Positions 46,427 to 57,976 are shown, numbered from the stretch's first letter. The stretch is 64,000 bases of DNA from Armigeres subalbatus (GCF_024139115.2 NW_026942435.1:1-64000), one strand, 5' to 3'. The notes: a model not told the origin generated them from the letters alone. Made by a program: numbers and translations.

Positions 46427-49130
46427 ATGATGATGGTTTGTTTTTGAGGGATATTAACTCAGGCGGTCATTCATCCCTAACTGTTGGTGTTTACAGTTGG
46501 TCGATCAGGTTGGTGTCCTTCAGGAATTCGATCAGTTTCTCTTCGTTGGGTGGCGATAAAATCTCCTCAGGCGTGCTACTCAAATTTAAAGCCAAGCGTT
46601 GCGTTGCATAAGCGTTACATTCTGATAGTATATGGGTGACAGTGAGGGGGATATTGCAAGTGGTGCATATTGGGGGTTCGGTTTTTTCGAGTATGTATCT
46701 ATGGGTAAGGCGAGTATGGCCGATTCGTAGACGGGAGAGAGTGCGACGATATTTCGGGTTTTTGGCCAGGGTAAAGTGGATGGTTTGATTCTTCTCAAAG
46801 CAACGTCTCTGTTTGAGAACCATTTGGATTCCCAATGTTCTCGAATTGTTCCCTTGACCCATCTTACAGTGTCCATGGAGGGGACAGAGACAGCCTCAGG
46901 GCTGGCTTCCCGACCGGCACCAGCCAAACGGTCGGCCTCCTCGTTGCCATGGATACCGGAGTGTCCGGGCAACCAGCAGAACGCGACGTTATTGGCCACA
47001 GCCAGTCTTTCTGCCTCCTGAAGCCATGGATGCTTTGAGGAGGAGGATTTCATCTCTTGGAGACAGCTGGCAGAGTCGCTAAATATGATAGTGGGGGAGT
47101 CGGTAATGTGGGTGGTTAGGTTAGAGGCTATCATTAACGCATAAGCTTCAGCACTGAATATGGAACAGAGAGGGGGGAGGGAAGAACTTATATTGGGGAG
47201 AGTTGTTTTGCTGGAGATTCCATAGCCTACTTTGCCGTTGCACACTGAGCCGTCAGTGTAGATGTATTGGTGGTTGGGGTATTTTTCGGCTCGGAGTTTG
47301 TGGAAATGCGATTGTATAATGGCAGGGGGGTCACCAGCTTTTACTTGTTTGAGAAGTGAGAGATCGATTTTGGGGGGAGACTGGTTCCATGGTCTATTTT
47401 TGGCTCTAGGGAGGATGGCTATTGGTGGGATTTCATTGTTTGTAAGGGATTTAAGTAGGTTATTTGCTCTATTGACTAACGGGATTTCCTGGCGACCACC
47501 AAGGCTGAGCCATCTGATGGCCCTCCTCATCACGCCGACCGTCAGGAAGTGGCTCGAAAGGAAGTTGACCACATTCAGATGTAATGGCAGAGGTGGGACT
47601 GGTGATGAACACGCCAGAGGCATAGCGGAAGGCTTTGTTGTACAATGGGCGAAGTTTTTTGGTGATGAGATCACCGCCTCTACTAAAAAGTCCTACACCA
47701 TAGAACATCTTGGGCAACAACCAGCCATTAATGATCCGAATGATGGTTGCCCTTTGTCCGCTTGGGATTCTATATCCGATCACTTTAATTAATTGCAAGC
47801 GCTTTTCGATTGACTTTCTAACGGTATCGGCGTGGTGACCAAAGCTCAGAGTGCGGTCCAGGTGTACACCAAGGATTTTGAGGGATGTTTGGGATTTTAT
47901 AGGGCAGTTTTTCAGACTGAGATCGGGTAACTTGCTAACTCCTTTTCTGTTCTTGCTGATGTGGAGCAGTTGGGATTTTTCAGGGGATATTGTGAAACCA
48001 TGATTATCGGCCCATTCGGAGACAGTGTTGACGGCGGATTGGATTTTCTTTCTGGCCAGTGATTTGAAGTTATTGAAGGAAAGTATTATTATGTCATCTG
48101 CGTAGACAAGAATGTAGATATGGGGTGGGATGTTTTGAATAGGGACTGCATACAGATCAGGAAAAGTGTGGGAGCTATTACCGAGCCTTGGGGAATTCAA
48201 TTTTCTTGATTCCTCACCTCAGAGCGGGTGTTGTAGATCATGACCCTGAAACTCCTGCCGTCAAGAAAGCTTTGTACGTAACGACCCATGCGACCTTTGA
48301 TTCCCCATTCCTCAAGAGACTTGAGGATGGGAAAACGCCACGCACGGTCGTATGCTTTCGACAGATCAAGAGAGACAACGTCACCGTGACAACCTCTCTC
48401 GAGGTTGGAATCAATGATATCCTCCAGCTCAGCAAGATAGTCGTCGGTGCTTTTGTGGGGACGGAAAGCAAACTGTCTGTTGTCCAGAAGTCCCTGTGAT
48501 TCCAGGAGAGAGATGAGTCGCCTGTTGACCATCTTTTCAAAAATCTTCCCGATACAGTTCAGCAGGGTTATGGGACGGTAACTATCGGCGCTATGTTTGT
48601 TTTTGTCGGGTTTTGGGATCGGGACAACTAAGCCTACTTTCCAGGATGGTGGGATTTCACCCTTGTTCCAAATGGTGTTAAACATGGAAAGGAGAATCGA
48701 TTTGGCAATGGGTGGAAGATTTTTGAAAAGGGGATAGCCTACGTCGTCTGGGCCAGCAGATGACCCACTGACTCTCTGTAGTGCCCATTCTAATTCTTCG
48801 CGGGAAAATTCGAAGTTGTAATCCGGGTTATTGTCAGTATCGAAACAAGGAGGGGTGGATTCTTGGGAGGCTTTTAAGGTCAAAAACTGATTGGAATAGT
48901 TGGCTGATGAGGAAGAGAGGGAGAAGTGGTCAGCAAGGTGTTCGGAGATTAGTGATGGGTTATCGGTGATTTGATTATTGATCCGGATTTTGGTGGGTTG
49001 TTGTTTTTTATTCCCATTCAATTTATGGACCTTGTCCCACAGTTCCTTTGATGAGCTTTCTGGGTTGATGGAAGAGATGAATTCATCCCAACTATCCTGT
49101 TTGGCTTTGCTGAGATTGGGATTGAGATTG
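46427..49130 (-). mobile_element. RNase H-bearing retrotransposon, copy 2, 5'-truncated
   Basis: Nearly the same sequence as 14311-16990. It lacks ORF1 and the endonuclease and begins within ORF2, before the RT. The 3' end has the same (ATC)n run. The left flank ends ..aaacattga and the right flank resumes attgagatcaaggg, as in the uninterrupted unit at 58730, with a short filler of repeated gattga words at the 5' junction. This is typical of an abortive insertion. It sits in the third unit of block A. Confidence 0.9.
46491..49021 (-). pseudogene. ORF2 of copy 2 (RT and RNase H), broken
   Basis: The RT N-terminal part is 49021-48197 and the YADD part 48200-47469. RNase H (YTDGS, FSDS, LPGHSG) lies in 47674-46586, and the C-terminal CTTCN..THILSEC in 46862-46491. 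Lesions differ from copy 1: a Gly codon changed to TGA near 48195, a lost T near 48135, and a 7-bp deletion near 46765. Copy 2 still has the bases that copy 1 lost near 16070, 16885 and 15228. Confidence 0.88.
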
Positions 49131-49706
49131 AGATCAAGGGAACCTATAAATATGGGTACCGCATAATTCTTGCATCATTCCATTACCACGTTCTGATTAG
49201 TGCAGACACCAGCGAATGAGCAGCCGCTGGGTCTGCCGAGAAGCCATAAAATAGCGCAACGCAATTTTTTCCTTTCATTCTGACCGGGACAAGCGAAGCA
49301 ACCGCATCATCGATTGAACAGCACTCACACCTTTTAGCAGGGAATGAAGTCTCCACCGACCGCTTTTTCGGCTCGACACCATCGAAGCGACCATCATGAG
49401 CCGAAACCTAGCCAGTACAGCAGCAGTCCACCCTACAGACCCGACAAAGCAGCAATGCTGAGCAGATACCGGCAGCAGCAGCAGAGTCGAGCCGAGACCG
49501 GCCGGCATCGGTGCTGAGCCGAGACAGGCTGAAGAAAAGCCACATGATGCAGCATGTATGTCCAAAAAACAAACGGTTCTTCAGAGAGCCAATAATAGAG
49601 ATCAATATCAATGCTTTCAATACCCTTCGGGATAGAAATTGTACTTGGGTGCCAAATCCAATATTCTAGAGATAAAATTTTATGCGTGATTTTCATAAAT
49701 AGCGTC

Positions 49707-51266
49707 AAAACTAACAGTAGATAATTTTTCTGATCTAACCGCGAAGTGGACGAAGGACTTCGCTTGACCATGCCTTTAAAGATTCATAAGATGTCCAAAT
49801 CTCTCACATAATCTTATTTGGATAAAGAAAACACCGATTACAGCTAAAACATTAATAAACTATCAATCGATTTTTCATCAAATGTTGGATTTTTTGGCAT
49901 TGATCAAGAAATATCTAGATAAACATTGTTTGCTACTGACAGCACACAAACCGAACGTGACTGAATGATCGTCCCATGTTACCAATGCTAAATCTTATCA
50001 CTAGAAATCCCATGTTCAGGTGTTTCCTTCCTTCTACTACTAACAATGTTGTCTCAGAAAAGAACACGTACTTCCCACTGAACTGCAATTCTAAGCTCGC
50101 TTGCCCGGCTTATTGGCCTGTATCAAGCGAAAAGTCCCGTTAGGAAATAGACGCCAGCAGCGAGCAACAAGCGTAAAAAAGAGGAAGCCCTTCTCGAACG
50201 CGTTGATGATGATGACGCTTTGGCTGACAAAGAAGCGGGATACAAGACACTAGCTGATTGGCCAAGAGATAGCCAATTGGGAAGCAGAGAAGATTCAAAA
50301 TTAAGTAGGTATAAAAGAAAAGTGATAGAAATTCGCGGTTATTTGAAAAGATCGTTTTCTTACTTTTTGCACTTAGCCGAAGCAAACAGCCTTTTTCAAG
50401 GCTCTAAGAGTTAAAAATAATGTTCTTCAGTCGCTATCGCACGCATTAGGAGGCCCTTCAGTGGAGGGGCTGAGATACAGTCTACATCCCCTGCTGAGCC
50501 AACGTGTGGCTTACTTCAGGCAGTCCTTCAGTGGGAAGGTTGCCACTGTCGAGGCTAATATTCCGTGACCGGACAGATACTTCCTGAATATTTTTTTTGA
50601 TGATTCTTGTTCGAGGTAGATTTGATTTCTGTGTCGGTTTGATGGGAAGATTTTGTCAAGGAATGGTATGCAACGCCGATTATTAGCATTAGCATTAGCA
50701 TTGAGCAATTCGCACAAATTCGTAGGTGGTACAAGCCTGGACTATTGTGTGAGAGTAGCATCACTTTCATCCGTTACCACAGATATTGATTTGGGACTAA
50801 TCACTATCTCTTAGATGGAAGCAATGCACTCTCTCCAATAGTCCAGAACTGTCCTGGCCACGTCCTTGCGAATGCTGGGGAAGGGGAAGGATGGTTAGTC
50901 GGACACCTACTTAAGAAAGATGCAGAGAACTCTACGACCTCTCACAGGTGCCACGGGAGGTTTTGTTAGTGTGGAAGGTTATAACAGTAGGAATAGTGTT
51001 GGTAGAACGTGAAACACAGAAAGAACTATGATAGAAATACAAAGTAGGAAAGGGACGAGCCTGGAATTTAATCCACGACCTCCTGCTCATAAGGCAGAAG
51101 CGGTAGCCACTAGACCACCGAGCTCGTCTGGTATGCAACGCCGATTATTTATCCAAAATAGTTGATGTGGAAAATTTGGACATATTATGTATCTTAAAGG
51201 CATGGTGAAGTCAAGTCCTACGTCCACTTAGCGGTTATGTCACAGACATTACCCACTGTTCGTTTT
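49707..51266. repeat. Foldback tail of block A (about 95-bp inverted arms)
   Basis: The left arm, aaaactaacag..taaccgc.aagtggacg.aggactt..cttgaccatgccttt (49707-49785), is the inverse of the right arm at 51190-51266. The same arms bound 59302-60383 in block B. The interior holds a TATA-bearing promoter in block B and, here, the SINE. Confidence 0.75.
50685..51128 (-). mobile_element. tRNA-derived SINE with AATGCT tail
   Basis: On the minus strand it starts gacgagctcggtggtctagtgg (A-box-like) with gtggattaaattccag (B-box-like) about 50 nt on. It continues for some 370 bp and ends in (gctaat)n. A perfect 21-bp TSD flanks it (50664-50684 and 51129-51149), and the uninterrupted site is visible at about 60247 and 61853. 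The body differs from Feilai; I do not know its family name. Confidence 0.88.
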
Positions 51267-51270
51267 TTAG

Positions 51271-52309
51271 CCTTGGGAAGATTTTTTAGCTTTCTTTCAA
51301 GCCTCAAATACTCTTCGAAAAGCTCAGACCTTCCGTATTTACGGAAAGCCTTGAAGGCATCAGATTTCTCAGAATACAACTTAGTACATTCATCATCCCA
51401 TTCAGGAGTGGCTGGTCTTCTGATGACAGATGCACTTGGGACGCGTCGTTTCTGAGCATCTAGTGCGCTTTTTTGAATCAACTCAATAAGGAATCGACAT
51501 TCATCCAAAGGTGGAAGAGTATCAGTTGAGTCAATGCCAATTTTTACCGCCGATGCAAATTTTTGCCAGTCAATGTTCTTCGTGAGATCGAAAGGAACAA
51601 TAACTGGCTCATATTGTTGATAGCCACTCTTAATTGTGGTGACTATCGGCATATGGGGATCTTGAATTACCTTCTACGTGCAATCTAATGATAGTAAATT
51701 TGAACATAAAGACAGATCAATACGGCTTTGTTGACCATTTGGTCCTAATCGAGTTACTTCACCTGTGTTCAAAATATTCAAATTGAAATCGTCTCACAAA
51801 TCATAGAAAATAGGCGCTCTATAATCGTCATACGTTTCGCCCCATCCAATACCATGTGCGTTCATATCACCCAATATCAATACTGGAGATGATAGGAGGG
51901 AGACTGCGCTCCAAAAATGTCGACGATTAATAGAGGCATTTTGAGGAATGTACACTGAAGCTATGCAAAGATCTTTATTCTTCACATTTACTTGGCATGC
52001 GACGATTTCTAAGCCGGGAACAGTCGGAATGGGAATTCTGTAGAAGGAGTAGCATTTTTTGATCCCCAAAAGAACGCCACCATAATGATCATCCCGATCT
52101 TGGCGAATAATATTAAAATCGTGGAAGTTGATTTCATCTTCAGAAGAAAGCCATGTTTCACAGAGTGCAAATATATCGCAATCGGAATTGCGAATCAAAA
52201 ATATGAACACGTCTAATTTATTTTTCAGACTATGACAGTTCCACTGCAGCACAGTGATTGTATCTTGGATATTGGCCGTATTATCCATCGAAAGATACAA
52301 TTCCTGCAA
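51271..52309 (-). pseudogene. ORF2 N-terminal part: APE-type endonuclease
   Basis: From 52309: TVLQWNCHSLKNKL, LCETWLS, YGGVLLGI, SVYIPQ and LILGDMNAHGIGWG are the endonuclease motifs. A TGA stop at about 51795 and a TAG at about 51674 interrupt it. The frame then continues to the linker EEYLRLERKLKNLPKAKK, where the histone-derived block begins. The rest of ORF2 resumes at 44352. Confidence 0.85.
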
Positions 52310-52316
52310 GAAGGGG

Positions 52317-53659
52317 TCATGAAACAGTCAATTGCTTCAGATAACTTTCCACTGTTGGTATAAAGAGGTCAATGATTGGCCTCAACGAATTCGGAATATT
52401 GAATAAATTCAAAAAACGGTCCACAAGGTCCTTAAAGGAGATCAATCCTCGCTTGGACGGAATACTTTTACTAGAAGTGCGAATTACTTTTTTTCTTTCG
52501 TTGATTCTCCTAGCCGGATGTTTCTTCGAAACATCGGATTTTGACAATGGCGGGAATGCCTTACTGCAACTAGGATCAAAAGAAGCAGTAGGGACAGGTT
52601 GCTTCGGGATTTTAAATAAACCCCCATTACCTTCAGATTTTGCCAAGCTTTTATGGATGATTTTTGTTCTCTTGCGGCGCGATCCCGGGGAAGACGGTTG
52701 CTTCCTCTTTTCGGGCACGTGTACCTCCGCAGGATCATCCATATCGGCTGCGTCAGAGTCCAATTCATCAATGGAGATGGAATCATAATAATCACTTACA
52801 CGAACGGTGGCTGAAATAGCAGTCGATGCAGTGGCTGTGGCGGATGTGTCTTGCGACTTAACCATTTCCGCATACGACTGCTTGGAGCGCTGTACCAACG
52901 AGCGCTTCACTTTTTGGGTGCGTTTTTTGTACACCGAGCATTCCTGCAAACCATGGGGAGGATTTAGACCTCAATAAGCACATTTTGTTGCCTGTTGCTG
53001 GCAGGACTCCTCCCGATGCCTCTCAGAACATTTGCCACAACGTGGATTGTTGTCACAAAACTCGACAGTGTGACCAAGATGTTTGCAATTGGGACAATTA
53101 AATACCCTTGGCACAAAAAGACGCACCGAAAATAGCATGTTTCAATATCAACATATTTTGGGAGCATCGAACCGGCAAACGTCACCCGAAGCGAACCTGA
53201 CTTGGAATATACCTTCTTTCCATCTACCGTGGCTGCTGAATGCAATTCCTTGCAGTCCAGAATATCCACGGTAGACTCCATTGCATTTTTTAGGCGGCCT
53301 TTTCCCGCAAGCACATCCTTGCAAGTCAGGCTCACTGCGTTGATCACACCTTCAATTTCGACCTCCCGCGAGGGGACATTAACCAAAAATTCAACATTGT
53401 ACGCCCTGTCGCCAGCAATTTCATTCGCCATCTGGTATGTAGGTGCGGTGATGCGTAGTTTGTTCCTGTTGATCTGATTGAATTCAAGCTTCGGAAAACG
53501 ACGCGTCAAATCTCGTTTAATGCCGAGAAAACCTAGGCTTTTTACTTTCTGCCGAAAGTAAACAACCCAAGGCCCAGGCGAAGCCGCATGGTACAATCGA
53601 GTGCGCCCTCCATCTTTAGCAGGCACATTGCTTTCTCCAGTCTCCGCCTCCATTCTCAT
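52317..53659 (-). pseudogene. Retrotransposon ORF1, broken
   Basis: The frame at 53659-52964 has an RNA-binding-like N-terminus (FPKLEFNQINRNKLRITAP). A one-base shift near 53115 moves the zinc knuckles (CPNCKHLGHTVEFC and CGKCSERHREESC) to another frame. A TGA at the position of a knuckle cysteine (about 52977) separates them from the frame 52949-52317, which carries an SYAEMVK motif, a basic region (KRKQPSSPGSRRKRTK) and the C-terminus. Confidence 0.8.
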
Positions 53660-54524
53660 CCCGCAAGGTGGAAGGATAATTTTGCTTATACTATCTTAAA
53701 ACTAATAGCAAATTAGAAAAAAAAAAACTTTAAAAAACTAATTTGATTAATTATAAGCAGTCCCACTCTGTATTAAACAGAAGGGAGAACAATAAAAAGT
53801 TTTGCCACATATCTGCCCCTGCTGCTGTAGGTAGCAGCAGTACCAATAGCCTGCTTCACTGACGTTGCCAGAAGCAGCTACTTCGCTCGCCGACAGCGAT
53901 CGCCTTGGATCCGTAGCACAGTGGTGCGTTTGGCTAAAACCGTGAACTTTTTTTACCACTTCAGGGTGTTATTTTTTGGCATCGGTGTCTTCGGGGATGA
54001 ATTTTAGAAAAATATGGCGCATCAAATGACGAAAAGTTGTAGTTCCAATTTTTGCCACAGGTGGCGCTGCAAAATGTAACTTCTTTAATAAACGATTTTT
54101 AAATATGGTGTCTTTGGCAAAGTTGTAGTGTAATTTATTATGAATTTTATTGCTGAAGACACCGAGTGTACCGATTAGTTACAAATCGATTATTCGGGAT
54201 TTTACGACATCCCTAGGAGCGTATGACGTCAGATTTGCATTATGTGGAATGATTAGGTGGAGAGAACAGAAAAATAGCTTCATGCTGCACTTCTTTTGAC
54301 ATTAACATTCAACAGCGTGGTACACAATGTGGTGAAATCTCAATTATTTTATAAATGTCAGTTGAAAATGTCGATTTATGAAATTTAGAAATACTTGTTT
54401 GGATACACGTGGAGACAGACATAATTATACGCATATGAAACTGCAGACCAAATATTTTAAATCCTGTGCGGATTTCCTTGCCCCAATTTGCCCCTCTGTT
54501 GCATATGAAGTTTTCAAATATTAC

Positions 54525-54669
54525 TTGGGCTTATTCTACGAGTGGAGTGACGTGAGATTGCTCGAATGACGTGAGAAGAGTCGTATAGCCCCATTTGAAT
54601 AACATGGTCACCTCACGTGAGAATTGCTAAAATCGACTTCACGTCACTCGACTCGTAGAATAAGCCCAA
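54525..54669. mobile_element. Small palindromic MITE, TTGGGCTTATTCTACGAGT ends
   Basis: The two halves are inverted (ttgggcttattctacgagt..gtgacgtgag and the inverse). It is nested in the MITE at 53917. A 3-bp act flanks both sides, but this is too short to be certain. Confidence 0.7.
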
Positions 54670-54922
54670 CTATTTTCGACCTTAAATCGCCAATAACAAG
54701 TCATGTTTGCAAAAAACATCCCTGGTATCTTCCAGAAAGTGGTCTATTTTGATTATATATACATTCTGTAGAACATTGTAATGACCTGAAACTGTTAGTT
54801 TCGAAAATATCTTAAAATACTGTTTTTTCTAGGGTCTGTCCATAAAAAACGCCCGTATTTCAAAAACGATGATAGATGGACACTCGGTGTCTTTAGCAAT
54901 AAAATTCATAATAAATTACACT

Positions 54923-55316
54923 CAGTGTTGGTAAAATAACTCATAAATCTCAATTAACGAGCGCTCCCGTGCGTTCGAAATCATCTGCGATTTTAAAGGA
55001 ATGTATCACGCTTGAATTTTTCATGCTTAAACGCATCATTTCACTCATTTGCCAAAAAATCGTTTTGGTTCAAAAACGCATTTGAAATCAATTCGGGGGC
55101 AATTTATTGCTTATACATAAAAGAGTGGTTAATATTTTATGCGACAAACGTCAAATCACTGTTTTTAATGAAGGAGAACAAAAGAAAACCTACGATGATT
55201 CAAATGGATGATTCAACTCATCCATGAGTTTTTAGGTGCTGAGTTGGGTGCGTTTCAACTCACGCTTGATTTGAATCATCCATGAGTTTTGAGATTTTGA
55301 GTTTTTACCAACACTG
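54923..55316. mobile_element. hAT-type MITE, CAGTGTTGGTAAAA ends
   Basis: The 394-bp insert has inverted CAGTGTTGGTAAAA termini and a perfect 8-bp TSD ATTACACT (54915-54922 and 55317-55324). The empty site is readable in the opposite arm of the host MITE at about 54125-54140. Confidence 0.88.
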
Positions 55317-55652
55317 ATTACACTACAACTTTGCCAAAGACACCATATTTAAAAATCGTTTATTAAAGAAGTTACATTTTGCAGCGCCACCTGTGGCAAA
55401 AATTGGAACTACAACTTTTCGTCATTCGATGCGCCATATTTTTCTGAAATTTATTCCCGAAGACACCGATGCCAAAAAATAACACCCTGAAGTGGTAAAA
55501 AAAAGTTCACGATTTTCGCCAAACGCACCACTGTGCGTAGGTAGGAGCGCACCACACAATAGCCTTTTCACTACCGAACACAATCCGCGATGAGACACAG
55601 CACACACGTCTGGCTCGTTCGAACTATCAGCACGGAATGAGTCAACGCTTCT

Positions 55653-56205
55653 ATAAAAAAAACCCACATTAATCCACCTAGCGGTGACGATGCCTTTCTC
55701 GATTAAATCGTTTGGTTTCGCCTTATTGTGATACACATCATTCTAAATATCGAGGAGCTGAGTCGATTCTCAACCAGTAGATAGTAACAGAATTATATCA
55801 GAACTTGTGATTCTGTTACAGCAGTTGTTATAAAAAATATTACTAAATATCGTATTAATTGAACAAAAATATAACTCGAGGTGTTATACAATAATGAGGA
55901 AAATAGCTTATATAAATAATGTTATTTAAAAGATTATGATTATCCACAACTTAGGCAAAAACATTTGTCCAGCTGGTTAAATTTTGAATGTACGATCAAG
56001 TTATACTGAAGGTAGAAACTTCGTTTTTTTACAATTATTATCTACCAAAAATGTTGGAAATTTAGTTTTTCCGTAAAATAAGTATATAATACATTATGTT
56101 ATAATACATATAACACATACATATAATACATCAAGTTATACGATCGTGAAATTTTCTTTCATCCATTTTCGACAGAGAATTTATAACATTTTTTTTTTAA
56201 ATATT
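55653..56205. other. AT-rich spacer with MITE-like words
   Basis: The cccacattaatccacctagcggtgacgatgcctttctcg segment (55665-55705) looks like the end of a mosquito MITE. The remainder is AT-rich with no gene. Confidence 0.35.
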
Positions 56206-56679
56206 GACGTAGGACTTACGTCTCTCTTTACTATAACGGGTGTCATTTCAAATTTTTTAAATCGACCGCGTTACGCTGTGTTGAAAGATTTCAAACGTAA
56301 ATAGCTTTTGCCCTATTGAACAGTTTTCTGTAGTTAACCACTCAATCAACAGCTTTCAAGTATGCCTTTCATATTCATGCTTGATAATATCCGAAAACTT
56401 GTTTCAATAGGCCCAAAACTGTTTTCAAAGCAAAATATTGAATTCACGAGAACCTATAAATATGAGTACCGCATCATTCTTGCATCATTCCATTGCCACG
56501 CTCTGATTGGTGCAGACGTCAGCAAATGAGCTCTCGCTAGGTCAGGAAGGCATAAAAAAGCGCAGCACGATTTTTTTTCTCTCAATCTGACCCTGAGATC
56601 TGACAAGAACAGGCAAAGCAACCACAGCATCGCCAGAACTTTTGAAGTGTTGCTCCATTGTCTCAGCTACGCAATCGCA

Positions 56680-57030
56680 AACTTAAGCTTTCTCAAGAGC
56701 AAGGCAGAATCGTCAGCATCATCGGCATTTTCGGTCCGGCATTGTCGAGGCCACCGCACAAAGGAGAAGCCTACCGGACAGTAAGCGCGGCTCGGCGGTG
56801 TGACGATAGACTGTCAATGACAACACTGAACAAGATGAATTATTGACAGTGGCTGATTTTCTACCCGCCACTTTCACAGCCAGGCGCTATCATATATCCG
56901 CAAATAGCCGGCATGAGTTAACCTCCAGAAATTGATATGGCGAAAGACATCTAACGCGGTTTTCTCAAAATTAGGAACTTTTCATGAAAAACTATATGGT
57001 ACCGGTTATAATGGATGGTGTTCGCTAGTA
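56680..57030 (+). pseudogene. Decayed histone H2A-like gene (block B, unit 1)
   Basis: In the frame starting at 56658, RPPHKGEAYRTVSAA aligns without gaps to the H2A segment RLLRKGNYAERVGAG, with FGP shortly before it where H2A has FPV. Further on, in another frame, LTVADFLPATFTARR and RHELTSRN align to LAAEVLELAGNAARD and RHLQLAIRN. Stops and shifts separate these parts. It follows a TATA/Inr/DPE promoter at 56455, at about the distance expected for a histone gene. Confidence 0.55.
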
Positions 57031-57659
57031 CGCCTACCAAATATTTTTTTTGATTAAGGTGCATAAATTTGAGAAATCGAACCTTAGATGCCTTTCGCCA
57101 CACTGCTTTCAGAAAGTTAACTTCTAGTGTGCCCTTGTACGTTCAAAGTGGACGATTCATTGATCAAGTTTTCTACGATCTCAAGTTTTCAAGATCTACT
57201 AAAGAGTTTTGACGTAAGACTTACGTCTCTCTTTACTATACCGGGTGTCATTTCAAAATTTCTAAATCGGCCGCGTTACGCTGTGTTGAAAGATTTCTAA
57301 CGTTAATAGCTTTTACCCTAGTGAACAGATTTCTGCAGTAGACCCCTCAATCGACAACTTTCAAGTATGCCTTTCATATTAATGCTTGATAATATCCGAA
57401 AACTTGTTTCAATAGGCCTAAAACTGTTTTCAAAGCAAAACATTGAATTCACGAAATCCTATAAATATGGGTACCGCATAATTCTTGCATCATTCCATTA
57501 CCACGTTCTGATTGGTGCAGACGTCAACGAATGAGCTCACGCTAGGTCTGCTAAGAAGGCATAAAATAGCGCAGCGCGAATTTTTCCTCTCAATCTGACC
57601 GAAACAGGCAAAGCAATAACAGCATCGCATCGTCGGAATTTTAGAAAGGTTGCATCATC

Positions 57660-57976
57660 GTCTCAGCCACGCATTCGCAAACCTATAGCCTTTTTAAGAG
57701 CAAGGCAGAATCGTCAGCATTCTCAGATCAGCATCATCGGCATTTTCAGCCCGGCATTGTCGAGAAGCCAACAGTAAGCGCGGCACGGCGGTGTGTGACG
57801 ATAGAGTGTCGACGACAACACTACTGATCAAGTTTTCTCGGCCGATGGCAGCAGCGGTTAAGCGTTTGGTATTCCTGCAGACATCGATTCATAATGTTTT
57901 AAACAATCATAAACTCCCAGTTGAACCGCTCAAGAGGAAGTTTACATCTAACATTGTGAATGGATCTTTTCAGAAC
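57660..57976 (+). pseudogene. Decayed histone H2A-like gene (block B, unit 2) with stem-loop
   Basis: Towards the end of the frame at 57791-57982, VFLQTSIHNVLNNHK matches the H2A C-terminus GVLPNIQAVLLPKK at V, I, V, L and K. The DNA ttcctgcagacatc is also close to the codons of VLPNI. GGATCTTTTCAGAACC, a histone stem-loop, lies at 57961-57976. Promoter (57460) to stem-loop is about 510 bp, the right size for one H2A gene. It is the best evidence that the units are histone-derived. Confidence 0.6.
57961..57976 (+). other. Histone-type 3' stem-loop
   Basis: GGATCT, TTTC loop, AGAACC: five of six pairs hold. It follows the H2A-like C-terminus. Confidence 0.72.

Larger units (their letters stand above)
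44358..51266 (+). mobile_element. Block A: histone H2A-derived tandem array, inserted in ORF2
   Basis: The array lies exactly between the codons for ...KAKKR and SYWRRF of the retrotransposon ORF2; joining the flanks at the shared cgtttt restores continuity. It starts GACGTAGGACTTACGTC and contains unit starts at 44358, 45341 and 46191, plus a 5'-shortened unit at about 45735. It ends in a foldback tail with terminus ..cactgttcgtttt. TATA boxes lie at 44609, 45591, about 45956 and 49145. Later insertions are the retrotransposon copy at 46427-49130 and a SINE at 50685-51128; without these the block is about 3.7 kb. Block B (56206-60383) has the same two ends. Confidence 0.7.
53917..55535. mobile_element. 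Long-TIR MITE in the 5' region of the second retrotransposon
   Basis: The ends are CACAGTGGTGCGTTTGGC and the inverse, with a 5-bp repeat CGTAG on both sides (53912-53916 and 55536-55540). Arms of about 250 bp (53917-54170 and 55325-55535) are near-perfect inverted copies. Three later insertions or remnants lie inside. No coding frame. Confidence 0.82.
41570..55636 (-). mobile_element. Second RNase H-bearing non-LTR retrotransposon, expanded to 14 kb
   Basis: A 16-bp TSD atgagtcaacgcttct at 41554-41569 and 55637-55652 brackets the whole element. Its 3' end is a T-run on the plus strand (poly-A on the coding strand) at 41570. Two insertions split it: the MITE at 53917-55535 in its 5' region and the histone-derived block at 44358-51266 in ORF2. 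Without them it is about 5.5 kb, a normal full length. ORF1 has CCHC knuckles, and ORF2 has endonuclease, RT and RNase H. Many stops and shifts make it an old, dead copy, older than the insertions within it. Confidence 0.85.

Noticed and set aside
51040..51128. Functional tRNA gene on the minus strand
   Set aside because: Same reasoning: it is the head of the AATGCT-tailed SINE, which has a 21-bp TSD.
54378..54569. Short plus-strand gene inside the MITE at 53917
   Set aside because: It runs into the terminus of the small palindromic MITE at 54525 and has no family resemblance.
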